Source: Candidatus Dechloromonas phosphorivorans (GTDB lineage: Bacteria; Pseudomonadota; Gammaproteobacteria; Burkholderiales; Rhodocyclaceae). From it: a DNA stretch of 64,000 nucleotides. The stretch is from NCBI GenBank assembly GCA_016721185.1, contig JADKIP010000014.1, positions 883,381-947,380 of the forward strand, given 5' to 3'. This document shows positions 7,800 through 16,565 of this stretch, in pieces; position 1 is the first letter of the stretch, and each line of letters starts with the position of its first letter. The translations under genes were made by a program, and so were the position numbers. A model generated the notes under the pieces. The model searched no databases. It worked only from the letters and a program-made list of their open reading frames with translations, and was not told the origin of the DNA.

Positions 7800-9253
7800 C
7801 GCAACAGCAGCTTGAGCAGCCGCTCGAACAACTTGCCGTAGGGCGGATTGAACAGCCCGATGCCGTTGAGGCGCGACTGGTAGAAGACCGGCTTCAGCTT
7901 GGAAAAGGTCCGGAACCCTTCGTGGCCATGATATTGCCCCATGCCGCTGGGGCCGACGCCACCAAAGGGCAGATCGTCCTGGGCAATATGCAGGATGGTG
8001 TCGTTGACCGTCACACCACCGGCGATGGTCTGGTCGAGTACCTGATTGATGCGCGTCTTGTCGCGGTCGAAAAGGTAGAGCGCCAGCGGCCGGTCGTGGG
8101 CATTGATGTAGTCGAGCGCTTCCTGCACGTTCCGGTAAGTCAGGACGGGAAGCAGTGGCCCGAAAATTTCCTCCTGCATTACCTTCATGCTTTCGGTGGT
8201 TTGCAGAATCAGCGTTGGGGCCAGTCGCTGCGGGCCGTTCGGATTGGCTTTTACCTCGGCCAGCGGCACGAGTGGAACGATATGCGCCCCGTGAGCCGCC
8301 GCATCATCAAGATAGCCTTGCAGACGGGCGGCGTGGCGGGCATTGATGACGGAGCTGTAATCCGGGTTTTGCTGCAAGTCGGGATAGCTGGCAGCGACAA
8401 CTTTGCGGGCCGCGGCAATGAAATTCTCGACCTCGCCTTCCGGCAGAAAAAGGTAATCCGGTGCGATACAGGTTTGCCCGGCATTCAGGCACTTCCCGGC
8501 GAGGATGCGTTCGGCTGCTTTGGCGATGGGGTAATCAGGCGCGATGATGGCGGGCGACTTGCCGCCGAGTTCCAGCGTCACCGGCGTCAGATTCTCGGCA
8601 GCAGCCTTCATCACCAGTCGGCCGACCGCGGTCGAACCGGTGAATAGCAGATGATCAAACGGCAGGTGCGAGAATGCCTGCGCCAATTCGTGATCGCCCC
8701 CGACCACAGCCAGTTCATCCGCCGGAAAATAGCGTGCGGCCAGTTCGGCGAACAATGCTGCGGTCGACGGCGTAAATTCGGACATTTTCACCAGTGCCCG
8801 GTTGCCGGCGGCGAGGGCGGCGGTCAATGGCCCGATGGCAAGATAGACTGGATAATTCCAGGGCGAGATGATGCCGACGCAGCCCAGTGCCTGTGGCCGC
8901 AACTCTGCCCTGGCCGGCTGAAACCAGAGCGAAACCGGGCGTCGTTGCGGCTTCATCCAGCCACCAAGATGGCGGCGGGTATGGCGTATGCCTTCGAGGC
9001 TGGGGAAAATTTCCAGCAATTGCGTTTCATGGCTGGAACGATGACCAAAGTCGGCCGACACAGCCGCACAAAGGGCGTTCGCGTTCTCCCGTAGCAAAGT
9101 TTCCAAAGCATCCAGCCGCTGCCGACGAATCGCCAGCGGCGGCACCATCTCCTCTCGGCTGGCGGCATGACTCGCGGCAAAAGCGGCCTGCAGCCCGGCA
9201 AAATCAGTAATTAGCGAAGAGGTTGGATGGGAGGGCGGGGGCATCCGGTGCAC
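7796..9253 (-). CDS. calB: Aldehyde dehydrogenase, coniferyl-aldehyde dehydrogenase type
   Basis: NAD(P)-dependent oxidation of an aldehyde to its acid. The 485-residue protein has the family markers SPWNYPV, FTGSTAVGR, the catalytic base Glu228 in TLELGGKSP and the nucleophile Cys262 in NAGQTCIAP. Overall it resembles the CalB / fatty-aldehyde dehydrogenase branch with a C-terminal hydrophobic end. The GTG at 9253 or the ATG nine bases later (9244) may be the start. An ACAGG lies upstream of the latter. It is first in a four-gene operon with Tat subunit, GMC alcohol oxidoreductase and lipase, so a fatty aldehyde is at least as likely a substrate as coniferyl aldehyde. Confidence 0.85.
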   Translation of the reverse strand: MHRMPPPSHPTSSLITDFAGLQAAFAASHAASREEMVPPLAIRRQRLDALETLLRENANALCAAVSADFGHRSSHETQLLEIFPSLEGIRHTRRHLGGWMKPQRRPVSLWFQPARAELRPQALGCVGIISPWNYPVYLAIGPLTAALAAGNRALVKMSEFTPSTAALFAELAARYFPADELAVVGGDHELAQAFSHLPFDHLLFTGSTAVGRLVMKAAAENLTPVTLELGGKSPAIIAPDYPIAKAAERILAGKCLNAGQTCIAPDYLFLPEGEVENFIAAARKVVAASYPDLQQNPDYSSVINARHAARLQGYLDDAAAHGAHIVPLVPLAEVKANPNGPQRLAPTLILQTTESMKVMQEEIFGPLLPVLTYRNVQEALDYINAHDRPLALYLFDRDKTRINQVLDQTIAGGVTVNDTILHIAQDDLPFGGVGPSGMGQYHGHEGFRTFSKLKPVFYQSRLNGIGLFNPPYGKLFERLLKLLLR

Positions 9254-9313
9254 CTGTCAGAATGAATAATTTCAGTGTAGTTGGGTGCCTGAGTCGTCGT
9301 TAGGCAAAATCCT

Positions 9314-9328
9314 CTAAACGGCGTTTAG
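9314..9328. promoter_or_regulatory. Palindromic operator candidate between divergent genes
   Basis: CTAAAC-GGC-GTTTAG is a perfect 6-bp inverted repeat with a 3-bp centre. It lies in the 96-base gap between the aldehyde dehydrogenase operon and the frameshifted gene at 9350. It sits just upstream of a -10-like TCATAAT. This would suit a dimeric repressor controlling one or both promoters. No regulator gene is adjacent. Confidence 0.4.
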
Positions 9329-9349
9329 CAGCTTTGTCATAATCAGACC

Positions 9350-10067
9350 ATGAGCGAGAAAGAACATCACGACGTAGACCGCACGGCTTGCGTCGCCGAC
9401 CTGAAACGCTTCCTGGCCGAAGCGCGTGATCTGCGGCTGGCTGCGGCGGCTGATCCGGTGCGCGGCCAGCGGCGCGACCGTTTGCGCGCCTGGCAGGCGG
9501 CACGACTCGCCAAGACCCACGCTGATTTGCTCGCCAGCCCAAAATTCAATATTGCAGCCACTTTTTTCCTCTCCGATCTCTACGGCCCGAAGGACTTTAG
9601 CGAGCGCGACACCGAGATGGAGAAAGTCCTGCCGATCATGACCACCATGCTGCCGGTTTCCGGCTTGCGCACCTTGTTGCTGGCGGTGGAAGTTGATGCG
9701 TTGTCCGAGCGTTTCGATGCCGAGATGGTGGCGGTGCTGGGCAAGCGCCTGGATCAGGACGGACTGGACATTGGACGACTACGCCGCAGCCTATCGCCAG
9801 GTGGGTGACCGGGATGGGCGTGAATTACAGATCCGCCTGATTGGCGAAACCGGCGAGGCGCTGGACGCGCTGGCCCATAAAACCTTTGCCGGGGCGGCGC
9901 TGAAATTGATGCACGGGCCGGCCCAACTCGCCGGTCTGGGGGCATTGCACGCCTTTCTTGAGCGGGGGTTCAATGCTTTTCGCAGCCTGCGTCGGGCCGA
10001 TGAATTTCTGGAAACGATCGTCCAGCGCGAGCGCGAATTGATGGTTTCGCTTTTTACGACCGTTTGA
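9350..10067 (+). pseudogene. Conserved hypothetical protein interrupted by one frameshift
   Basis: Two reading frames together give one protein of about 238 residues. The first frame (9350 to about 9768) ends its meaningful part at GKRLDQDGL. The second continues TLDDYAAAYRQVGDRDG to the stop at 10067. Removing one G in CTGGACATT (about 9766-9771) joins them smoothly. The first part contains FFLSDLYGPKDFSERD, a motif I know from uncharacterised betaproteobacterial proteins. The rest is helical and Arg/Leu rich. No function is known to me. It is divergent from the aldehyde dehydrogenase operon. Since only one base is out, a sequencing error is as likely as a true mutation. Confidence 0.7.
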
Positions 10068-10108
10068 TCGCCGAGCAAGCGAAATCGCACAAGCGCTCGA
10101 AAGCCAAC

Positions 10109-10558
10109 TTACGGGCGCTGCCGATTCTCTTTGATCTTTTCGCGGGCAATGAGTCGGGATATTTCCTCGATCTCGGTTGCCAGCAAAGCAATCAGATCAT
10201 CCAGCGAAACGACCCCTTCCAGTTCCCCCGTGGTATTCACCACCGGTAGCCGGCGCACGCCATGTTCGCGCATCAGGCGGATTGTCGAGAAAACGCCATC
10301 CTCCTCCGCGACGGTGTGCAGTGACTCGGTCATGATGTCTTCAATGAGAATCGTATCCGGATCAAGCCCGCAGGCGAGCACCTCGACCACCATATCCCGG
10401 TCGGTCACGATACCCACGGGCCGCAAGCTTCCGTTGCCTTCACCCACGACAATGACTGAACCGACGTGATGTTCACGCATCAGTCTGGCCGCTTCCGTCA
10501 CGCTGGCGTTGCGGTCGGTGACGACCACATCGCGTTTGCAAAAATCGCCAATGGGCAT
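10109..10558 (-). CDS. Tandem CBS-domain protein
   Basis: A 149-residue stand-alone protein of two CBS motifs (about residues 10-65 and 75-130), with repeated VTDRDMVVE and LPVVNTTGELEGVVSLDDL strands. CBS pairs bind adenosine nucleotides and often sense energy state. The C-terminal tail is a charged helix rich in Glu, Arg and Lys. It lies 65 bases downstream of the DUF2934 gene on the same strand. Proteins of this kind are often stress-associated, but no partner enzyme is fused here and its target is unknown. Confidence 0.85.
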   Translation of the reverse strand: MPIGDFCKRDVVVTDRNASVTEAARLMREHHVGSVIVVGEGNGSLRPVGIVTDRDMVVEVLACGLDPDTILIEDIMTESLHTVAEEDGVFSTIRLMREHGVRRLPVVNTTGELEGVVSLDDLIALLATEIEEISRLIAREKIKENRQRP

Positions 10559-10623
10559 ATCAGTTTCCCTTTTCTGCGTGCATTTGTATTTGTCGGGGCG
10601 TGCGCCAGAAAGTGGCGGCCACT

Positions 10624-10899
10624 TCAGAACGGCTCGCCCTGGCGCTCGATATCGGTCATTTGCCTGACCGCACGTTCGGCATCAAGCCAGTCCTGCAACT
10701 CGGCGCCATCCTCGAAACCTCTTTTTTCGTAACGAAAATAGGCTTCCGTCTGGATCATCTGGTGAAGGTCCGGCTCGCGAACACGAACCGGCTTGGCCTT
10801 CGTTTTTGCCTGATTTTTAACGTTGACCGCAGCAGATCGGGGCGCTTTGCTGGCGACGGGCTTTGGGGTGGTTCGACTGACAAGTTCTGCAGTTTTCAT
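10624..10899 (-). CDS. DUF2934 domain protein
   Basis: A 91-residue protein starts MKTAELVSRTTPKP after a GGAGTC ribosome-binding site. The first 45 residues are basic and Ala/Lys/Pro-rich. The rest has the DUF2934 pattern: IQTEAYFRYEKRGFEDG followed by DWLDAERAV. Function is unknown; the family is common in Rhodocyclales and often lies near stress genes. Open frame extends further upstream but only through a G/C homopolymer block, so this internal ATG is the credible start. The 5' regulatory region is lost in that block. Confidence 0.8.
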   Translation of the reverse strand: MKTAELVSRTTPKPVASKAPRSAAVNVKNQAKTKAKPVRVREPDLHQMIQTEAYFRYEKRGFEDGAELQDWLDAERAVRQMTDIERQGEPF

Positions 10900-10914
10900 G
10901 ATGACTCCGAATGG

Positions 10915-11385
<471 letters not shown>

Positions 11386-11437
11386 AGCCCCTTAACCCCA
11401 AAAGTTGATTTAGGATGAGCTAAAGCCCAATTCCTGA

Positions 11438-11620
11438 AGAGAGATTAAAACCATCAAGGAAGGCAAAAAATACGCGATAGCCAGATTTCGGCTTACCTTG
11501 AGTCAGGTATTTGGCGGATCAAAAAAGAGTGACACCGGCTTGAAGCGGTTTGTTGACCCAGCAAGCAAACGCGGCATCCCGGTGTTCGCGGAAATGATGC
11601 CGATTCGTTTGGCGGATTGA
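11438..11620 (+). pseudogene. Unidentified open frame, possible C-terminal remnant
   Basis: A 61-codon frame with no convincing start reads IKTIKEGKKYAIARFRLT near its beginning and ends PVFAEMMPIRLAD at 11618. It lies directly right of the homopolymer block and is convergent with the flavoprotein gene. Codon use looks plausible, but a stop (TGA at 11435) precedes it and I recognise no family. It may be the tail of a gene whose 5' part was lost, or chance. Confidence 0.25.
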
Positions 11621-11635
11621 ACGGTTACGGATAAT

Positions 11636-12754
11636 TCAGTTCAGGCTGCGGGGTGCTTCTTCAGCGTGTAAAAACCAGCTATCCAGCACAACGTGGCGGC
11701 TAAACCATAGGCTGTTCAACAATATGCGACCCAGCGAGCGCCTGATGGCGTCGGCGATCAGCCCTGTTGCCGGGGGCGATGGCATGCCGAAATGGGCCAG
11801 CAGTTGATCCTCATAGGGCAGTAGCCGCTGCTTGCAGTAGTCGCCAGCCGCAGCATTAATGACCTGGGCGGCGAACAAGGCGGATTCGATGGCCGGCCGG
11901 ATACCCTCGCCACTGCGCTCGGTCGCCAGACCGGCGGCATCACCGATGATCAGTACGCCATCGGCCAGCAGTTGACGTCGGGTGTGGCCGTACAAGGTGT
12001 AGGCGTGACCATGAAAGGATTGAGGCAGGGCGGCGGGCAGTTTGTCCTGGCGCATGAGAAAGTTACAGAACGCCTCCAGATGCGGCGATAACGGATGGGT
12101 ATCTTCGCGCCCGAAACCGAGGTTGAGATAGTCGCCTTTGCGCAGACACCAGCCATAGCCCTTGAGATCGCTGCAAAAAAACAACTCCGGCGTGTCGGCG
12201 CGAATGGTGCATTTCTCGACCTGTTGCGGACTCATCAGAAATTCGATTTCCTTGGCGATGACCACTTTCTCGCCCCCGCCAATTTTGCTGCCGATATGGC
12301 GTGCCACCGGGCAAGCGTTGCCGCCGGCGCCGACAATGAGGGGGGTTGAAATTGTCCCGTTGACCAGCCAGCCGCCTTCCTGCCGTTGAATCGACTTGAC
12401 GTTTTCGCCCAGGCGCAGGCGAGCGCCGCTGCGCCGTAACAAGTAGTCATCGAATTCAATGCGGCGAATGCCGTAGCTGACGGCTGTCTGGTAGCGAATC
12501 TCTGACTGGGCCTTGCCGAGGATGCCGACCTTGAAACCGGTGATCGGTTGCAATATGTGTTGCTTGCCGTAGTCGTCGAGATCGATATCCAGTGTCTTGA
12601 CGACGCTGGGTGTGATCCAGCCGGCGCAAACCTTGTCACGCGGGAAGGTGGCTTTATCAATCACCATGACATCCAGCCCAGTGCGCTGCAACTGGCGGGC
12701 GCAGGTCGACCCTGCAGGGCCGCCGCCCACAACCAGCACATCACATGACGCCAT
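11636..12754 (-). CDS. FAD-dependent oxidoreductase, geranylgeranyl-reductase family
   Basis: The protein, 372 residues from the chosen start, begins MASCDVLVVGGGPAG with a GxGxxG-type FAD motif. It then has DKATFPRDKVCAGWITP, as in the GGR/BchP group, and later LIIGDAAGLATERSGEGI, the second FAD-contacting motif. Relatives reduce isoprenoid chains or other lipid double bonds. The ATG at 12754 lies 14 bases inside the cyclopropane synthase gene, which favours it over earlier in-frame codons. The pairing with a lipid methyltransferase suggests action on membrane acyl or isoprenoid chains; the substrate is unknown. Confidence 0.82.
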   Translation of the reverse strand: MASCDVLVVGGGPAGSTCARQLQRTGLDVMVIDKATFPRDKVCAGWITPSVVKTLDIDLDDYGKQHILQPITGFKVGILGKAQSEIRYQTAVSYGIRRIEFDDYLLRRSGARLRLGENVKSIQRQEGGWLVNGTISTPLIVGAGGNACPVARHIGSKIGGGEKVVIAKEIEFLMSPQQVEKCTIRADTPELFFCSDLKGYGWCLRKGDYLNLGFGREDTHPLSPHLEAFCNFLMRQDKLPAALPQSFHGHAYTLYGHTRRQLLADGVLIIGDAAGLATERSGEGIRPAIESALFAAQVINAAAGDYCKQRLLPYEDQLLAHFGMPSPPATGLIADAIRRSLGRILLNSLWFSRHVVLDSWFLHAEEAPRSLN

Positions 12755-14054
12755 GAGTGATCCCCGCTGCGTAAAGTTCATGTCGGGACCACGGAATGCA
12801 GTTGCAACCGGTACGGGAAAAAACGACTTGAAACAGTTGCATGTCGCCCGAACGGAATGCGGCAAGCGAACCGGCCAGGTATAGGCGCCAGGCGCGGACA
12901 AAGGCCGGATCGAAGGTCGCGCTGACCTGATCGGCCGATTTTTCAAAGCGCTGCCACCAGTGCTCGATTGTTTTGGCGTAGTGGAGACGCAAGTTCTCGA
13001 TATCCAGAATTGAAAAGCCTTGCGGCTCAAAAATCCCCATCATTTGCGACAAACTGGGCGGGCAGGCACCGGGGAAGATGTAACGCTCGATCCACGGGTT
13101 CATCCCACAAGGCACGTCACGCCCGATAGTGTGGATCAGACCGCGCCCCGATTGCGTCAGGCAAGCCGCCATGACCGAACCGAGCGCTCGGTAATCGTTG
13201 ATCCCGACGTGTTCGAGCATGCCGACCGAGACAAAAGCGTCAAACTTGCCTTCGATCTCGCGGTAATCGCCCTCGATGAATTCAATCTTGTTTTGCAGAC
13301 CTTCTTTCTTGGCGCGATCTCTGGCGTAGGCGAGCTGTTCTCGTGACAGGTTGTAGGCCTTGACCGTGACATCGTAATTTTTGGCCATATGGATCGCCAG
13401 TGCGCCCCAGCCACAGCCCGCCTCGACGACGCTCTCACCGGATTGCAGACGAAGTTTGCGGCAAACGTAATCAAGCTTGGCTTCCTGCGCCGCTTCCAGG
13501 CTGGCGTCTGGATCGGCAAAGTAGGCGCAGGTATAGACCATTTGCTGGTCGAGCCACAATTTGTAGAAATCGTTACCGATGTCGTAGTTGTGGTAAATGT
13601 TTCGGGCTGCACTTCGCCGCGAGTTTCCTTGCTTGCCAATCAACATCGTCAGGATTTTTTCGCGCAAACCGGGCGGCCGGCTGCGGGGCAAGGCGCGATA
13701 GATCATTTCGAGAAACTCGGCCAGGTCGCCCTGAACCTCAATTCGCCCGGAAACGAACATCTCGCCGAAATTAATTTCCGGGTCGGCAATCAGCCGCAAA
13801 AGTGCGCTGCGGTCACGGATCAACAAGCGGATCGGCGGCGTCGTAGCCCCCCATTTACCTGCTCCGCAAATTTCCCGTCCATCCCAAAGGATGACGCGCA
13901 GTAGCGGGTGTCCCAAGGATTCCAGGATTAAGCCCAGCAACATATGGTCGATGAAGTGTGACTTTTTAACCAACATCCCATGATCTTGGTTCCCTGCGAA
14001 TGATTTAACCAGGGTGATGTGATCGGTTGCCCTTGTGCTTTGATTTTGTTGCAT
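12741..14054 (-). CDS. cfa: Cyclopropane-fatty-acyl-phospholipid synthase family methyltransferase
   Basis: The 437-residue protein has the Cfa layout. An N-terminal lipid-binding part (residues 1-150) is followed by a SAM-dependent methyltransferase domain. Visible motifs are YDIGNDFYKLWLD, the SAM loop VEAGCGWGALA, FIEGDYREI and VSVGMLEHVG. Cfa transfers a methylene group from SAM to cis double bonds of membrane phospholipids, mainly on entry to stationary phase or under acid stress. The next gene encodes a GGR-type flavoprotein and overlaps it by 14 bases. The pair could make a saturated methyl-branched or otherwise modified acyl chain instead of plain cyclopropane; that is inference. Confidence 0.88.
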   Translation of the reverse strand: MQQNQSTRATDHITLVKSFAGNQDHGMLVKKSHFIDHMLLGLILESLGHPLLRVILWDGREICGAGKWGATTPPIRLLIRDRSALLRLIADPEINFGEMFVSGRIEVQGDLAEFLEMIYRALPRSRPPGLREKILTMLIGKQGNSRRSAARNIYHNYDIGNDFYKLWLDQQMVYTCAYFADPDASLEAAQEAKLDYVCRKLRLQSGESVVEAGCGWGALAIHMAKNYDVTVKAYNLSREQLAYARDRAKKEGLQNKIEFIEGDYREIEGKFDAFVSVGMLEHVGINDYRALGSVMAACLTQSGRGLIHTIGRDVPCGMNPWIERYIFPGACPPSLSQMMGIFEPQGFSILDIENLRLHYAKTIEHWWQRFEKSADQVSATFDPAFVRAWRLYLAGSLAAFRSGDMQLFQVVFSRTGCNCIPWSRHELYAAGITHGVM

Positions 14055-14391
14055 ACCGAGTGCTCCGCGCTATCACCTCTGTTTAACGATCCGGGCAATT
14101 CCCCTAAGTAATTCGTGCGCCCCGACCTCGAAAATGCCTTGATTCCTGCAACGAAGATATGACTCGACGGACAGGCTGGACATACTCGAATGAATCTATT
14201 CGCGATACCTGCTACCCGGTAGGGAGGCATTTTTCTTCTGTGGGCGAGTGAGTTTTGGCGAAAGCCATTGAGCTGAAAAATACCGGGATTTGGGTAGCAC
14301 CAATCATCGGGCCAGGCTATTGCCCGGACGACGCGGAGCTTTATGCTGAGCGCGCAGATTTTCGGATCAGAAACCTAGAGCAGAGCGGAGG
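14055..14391. other. Upstream region of cfa and of the 14.4-kb hypothetical gene
   Basis: This 337-base gap holds no recognised RNA gene. It contains imperfect palindromes around 14189-14205 (CGAAT...ATTCG) and a GGTAGGGAGG stretch near 14217-14226. A possible small frame occupies its right half and is listed separately. Confidence 0.4.
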
Positions 14392-14413
14392 ATGGAAAAA
14401 TTGGCGAACATGA
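14255..14413 (+). CDS. Possible small protein (52 aa), unrecognised
   Basis: A TTG-initiated frame encodes about 52 residues (begins LAKAIELKNTGIWVAP, ends GGWKNWRT). Its TGA overlaps an ATG of the next gene as ATGA, which hints at translational coupling. There is no good ribosome-binding site and no family match. The coupling signal is the only positive evidence. Confidence 0.25.
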   Translation: MAKAIELKNTGIWVAPIIGPGYCPDDAELYAERADFRIRNLEQSGGWKNWRT

Positions 14414-14688
14414 GTCTTCCCAAGATGAGGCGTGAGCTATTTGACGATCACTGCCATCGCGGACCTGTGGGGGAGGGTAACTGGCTATCGCTGATACAGT
14501 TTGCTGCTGCCTGCAGGGTAGATGCGGCATGGCTGGGCCAGCGGATTGCGGACGGGATGTTCCCCGGCATTGAATTCGAGGCCGGAAGATGGCGGGTATT
14601 TGGCGATATGGTCTTGCGGGCAAGGCTGGCGCGCCAGCTTGAATCTGATTTTGGGATGCTGCCCTTCGCTCAGAAAAATAACCCTTGA
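14392..14688 (+). CDS. Hypothetical protein (up to 98 aa)
   Basis: The frame has three candidate in-frame starts: ATG 14392, TTG 14401 and ATG 14410. GGAGG at 14387-14391 is too close to the first and suits the second or third better. The core reads GNWLSLIQFAAACRVDAAW and ends with RARLARQLESDFGMLPF. The middle could be a small helix-turn-helix or MerR-like fold, but I cannot name a family. It is convergent with the trypsin-like protease gene. Confidence 0.5.
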   Translation: MEKLANMSLPKMRRELFDDHCHRGPVGEGNWLSLIQFAAACRVDAAWLGQRIADGMFPGIEFEAGRWRVFGDMVLRARLARQLESDFGMLPFAQKNNP

Positions 14689-14737
14689 AGGGCTGCCGGC
14701 CGCCAAAGGCTAAGGCAACCGATCAAGCTGTTCCAGG

Positions 14738-15514
14738 TCACTTTTCCGTGAGTGTCATCAGAATGTCGGCGTACCAGGCGCAGTTCAGCCCAAGCGCTTC
14801 ATCCAGCTTCAGGTCACGCGAGCCAACGTCGAGCCGGGATGAATGGACGCCGAGCAACATCCAGGGCATTTCGCTATCAGCCACCTCGCCTGAAGTCATG
14901 CGCATGACTACGGGCGCGCCGCTGATGCCTCGGTGCGTTCTGGCATCAGTCAGAAAATAACCCTGCCCCTGGAAGCGCATGCCGAAGGAAGAGGCGATTA
15001 CCGCATGGCGCACGACCGGCATGTGGTGCATGGTGTCGTGAAAACCGAGTGGAAAGCCGACGATCAGCAGGGATGAACCAATTTCAACCTGATCGAGCTT
15101 GCCGATCAGGTTTTTTGGCGTAAAAGCACGGTAGACCGCAGTCTTGGGGAGCGCCGAGCGTTCGATTTCAATCACCGCAACGTCGATCTCCCCGGCGGTG
15201 TCGCTGCCGACGCGCCAGATACTTTTGCCATTGCGGTAGAGCGGAATCGAGAAGCCGGTGGAGTTGGCCATGATCTGCGGGTCGGTATGCAGTTCAACCT
15301 CGATCCGATCCGGAAAATGCTTGCTTGGCTTATCGAACATGACGTGCCGGCTGGTCACCAGAAACAGGCGTTCATCGCGCTGGAAGAAAAAAGCGCTGGC
15401 ATTGGTCAGCAGCCGTTTGCGCTCGAAGGTGACAACGCGGGCGGCGGCCAGCAGCAAGGATTCAATGATCGGTGCGCTCTGTTTCGTGGGGGCGGTCATG
15501 GCTTGGTCAGACAT
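14738..15514 (-). CDS. Trypsin-like serine protease domain protein, cytoplasmic
   Basis: The 258-residue protein shows a chymotrypsin-fold triad by motif: His57 in VTSRHV, Asp111 in GEIDVAVIE and Ser198 in HRGISGAPVV. It has no signal peptide and no PDZ domain, unlike DegP/HtrA, so it is probably cytoplasmic and not a periplasmic quality-control protease. Such stand-alone members also occur as effectors in signalling or defence contexts. No effector partner is adjacent, so its role is open. It is divergent from the PAS-domain gene. Confidence 0.72.
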   Translation of the reverse strand: MSDQAMTAPTKQSAPIIESLLLAAARVVTFERKRLLTNASAFFFQRDERLFLVTSRHVMFDKPSKHFPDRIEVELHTDPQIMANSTGFSIPLYRNGKSIWRVGSDTAGEIDVAVIEIERSALPKTAVYRAFTPKNLIGKLDQVEIGSSLLIVGFPLGFHDTMHHMPVVRHAVIASSFGMRFQGQGYFLTDARTHRGISGAPVVMRMTSGEVADSEMPWMLLGVHSSRLDVGSRDLKLDEALGLNCAWYADILMTLTEK

Positions 15515-15785
15515 TGGTTTTATCCCGTAGGCAACCCGGTTGTTTTGATTTGCCGATAGGCAAGGCCGGGATGATCAACTGCTTCGGCTTGATTCTACTT
15601 GCTTAGCGAGGCGCGAGCCGGTTGGATTTGATCGGATCTGTGCGCTGGCGCACCCACTGCAAATACCGGAACTCAGGTATGCCGAATAATGAAGATCATA
15701 TATTCCCTCGTTTTTTCAGCACCTTATCCTGATGACCTTGGCTTGAGAGACCGGCATCCACGAAAAGTGAAGGAGAAGCGTGACG

Positions 15786-16205
15786 ATGGCGCGCGTAAAT
15801 TCTGCTGTTTCGCGACATATCGCGAAAGCGCCAGGCTTGCTTCGTCCGGTGGTCACCGAAGAGGTCAGCGGGAACTTTGGCTCAATGGTGCTGGACAGTT
15901 CGGGCCTGGTTTTCAAATGCAGCGACTCGGCAGCGCGAATGCTGGGTGGCAGCGCCGCCAATGTGGAAGGCAGCCCGATCTGGTCATTGATCGCCGACCT
16001 CATGCCGAGCGACACCTCGCCCAGTTTCAATGCCAGATTTCTGGTGCATCTGAGCAGCACCGGACGCTGGCGCGAGTTTCAAGCGATCGACATCGCCGGG
16101 CAATGTTTTCCGGTTGAACTGGCCATGTCAAAACTCAATAACGACGGTGCCGGACTCTTTCTGATTCACCTGCGAAAACCTTCAAGACAACCCTCTATTT
16201 TGTGA
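15786..16205 (+). CDS. Small PAS-domain protein
   Basis: A 139-residue protein reads MARVNSAVSRHIAKAPG and then a single PAS-like fold (about residues 30-130: LDSSGLVFKCSDSAARMLG, IWSLIADLMP, REFQAIDIAGQCFPVELAMS). There is no output domain, so it may sense a ligand and act on a partner. AAGGAG at 15770-15775 serves either the ATG at 15786 or the in-frame GTG at 15780. The family is uncharacterised. It lies in a run of small stress-type genes ahead of hsp20. Confidence 0.65.
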   Translation: MARVNSAVSRHIAKAPGLLRPVVTEEVSGNFGSMVLDSSGLVFKCSDSAARMLGGSAANVEGSPIWSLIADLMPSDTSPSFNARFLVHLSSTGRWREFQAIDIAGQCFPVELAMSKLNNDGAGLFLIHLRKPSRQPSIL

Positions 16206-16251
16206 GCTTATTTATCACCCCATCCATTCAATTACCTGATCGAGCGCAGCC

Positions 16252-16461
16252 ATGAAAAATTCCCACACCACCAGCCGCTATGAAAGTGACCCAAGAGATA
16301 ACGGCCCTGTCCAGGGAGCCTGCGAGGCCCAACAACGCAATGAAGATTGGGTACCGATAAAAAAGCCGCCGCGGACAGCCAACCCGGACTTGCAGCACCT
16401 GATCAACCGGGAAAGTTGTTTCCTGACCGGGTGGCGTCGTCAATCCACTGATGCCGATTAG
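16252..16461 (+). CDS. Possible small hydrophilic protein (69 aa)
   Basis: An ATG frame between the PAS gene and hsp20 encodes a polar, Arg/Asp/Asn-rich peptide (begins MKNSHTTSRYESDPRD). There is no strong ribosome-binding site, no conserved domain that I recognise and no overlap with another gene. It could be genuine or chance. Confidence 0.3.
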   Translation: MKNSHTTSRYESDPRDNGPVQGACEAQQRNEDWVPIKKPPRTANPDLQHLINRESCFLTGWRRQSTDAD

Positions 16462-16565
16462 CGCAGAACGGGTGTGGCCGCTCCTCGCGTCCGGCGCACC
16501 GGGTATTTCAATTGGACGTGGTTTCCGTCCGGCATTAACCGACCTTTAACTCACTGGAGATCATC

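Noticed and set aside
7790..8647. 285-codon open frame antisense to the aldehyde dehydrogenase
   Set aside because: No recognisable domain, and it covers the catalytic region of a clearly conserved enzyme.
15689..16117. 142-codon + strand frame overlapping the PAS gene
   Set aside because: The other frame has AAGGAG, a clean start and a PAS pattern; this one has neither.
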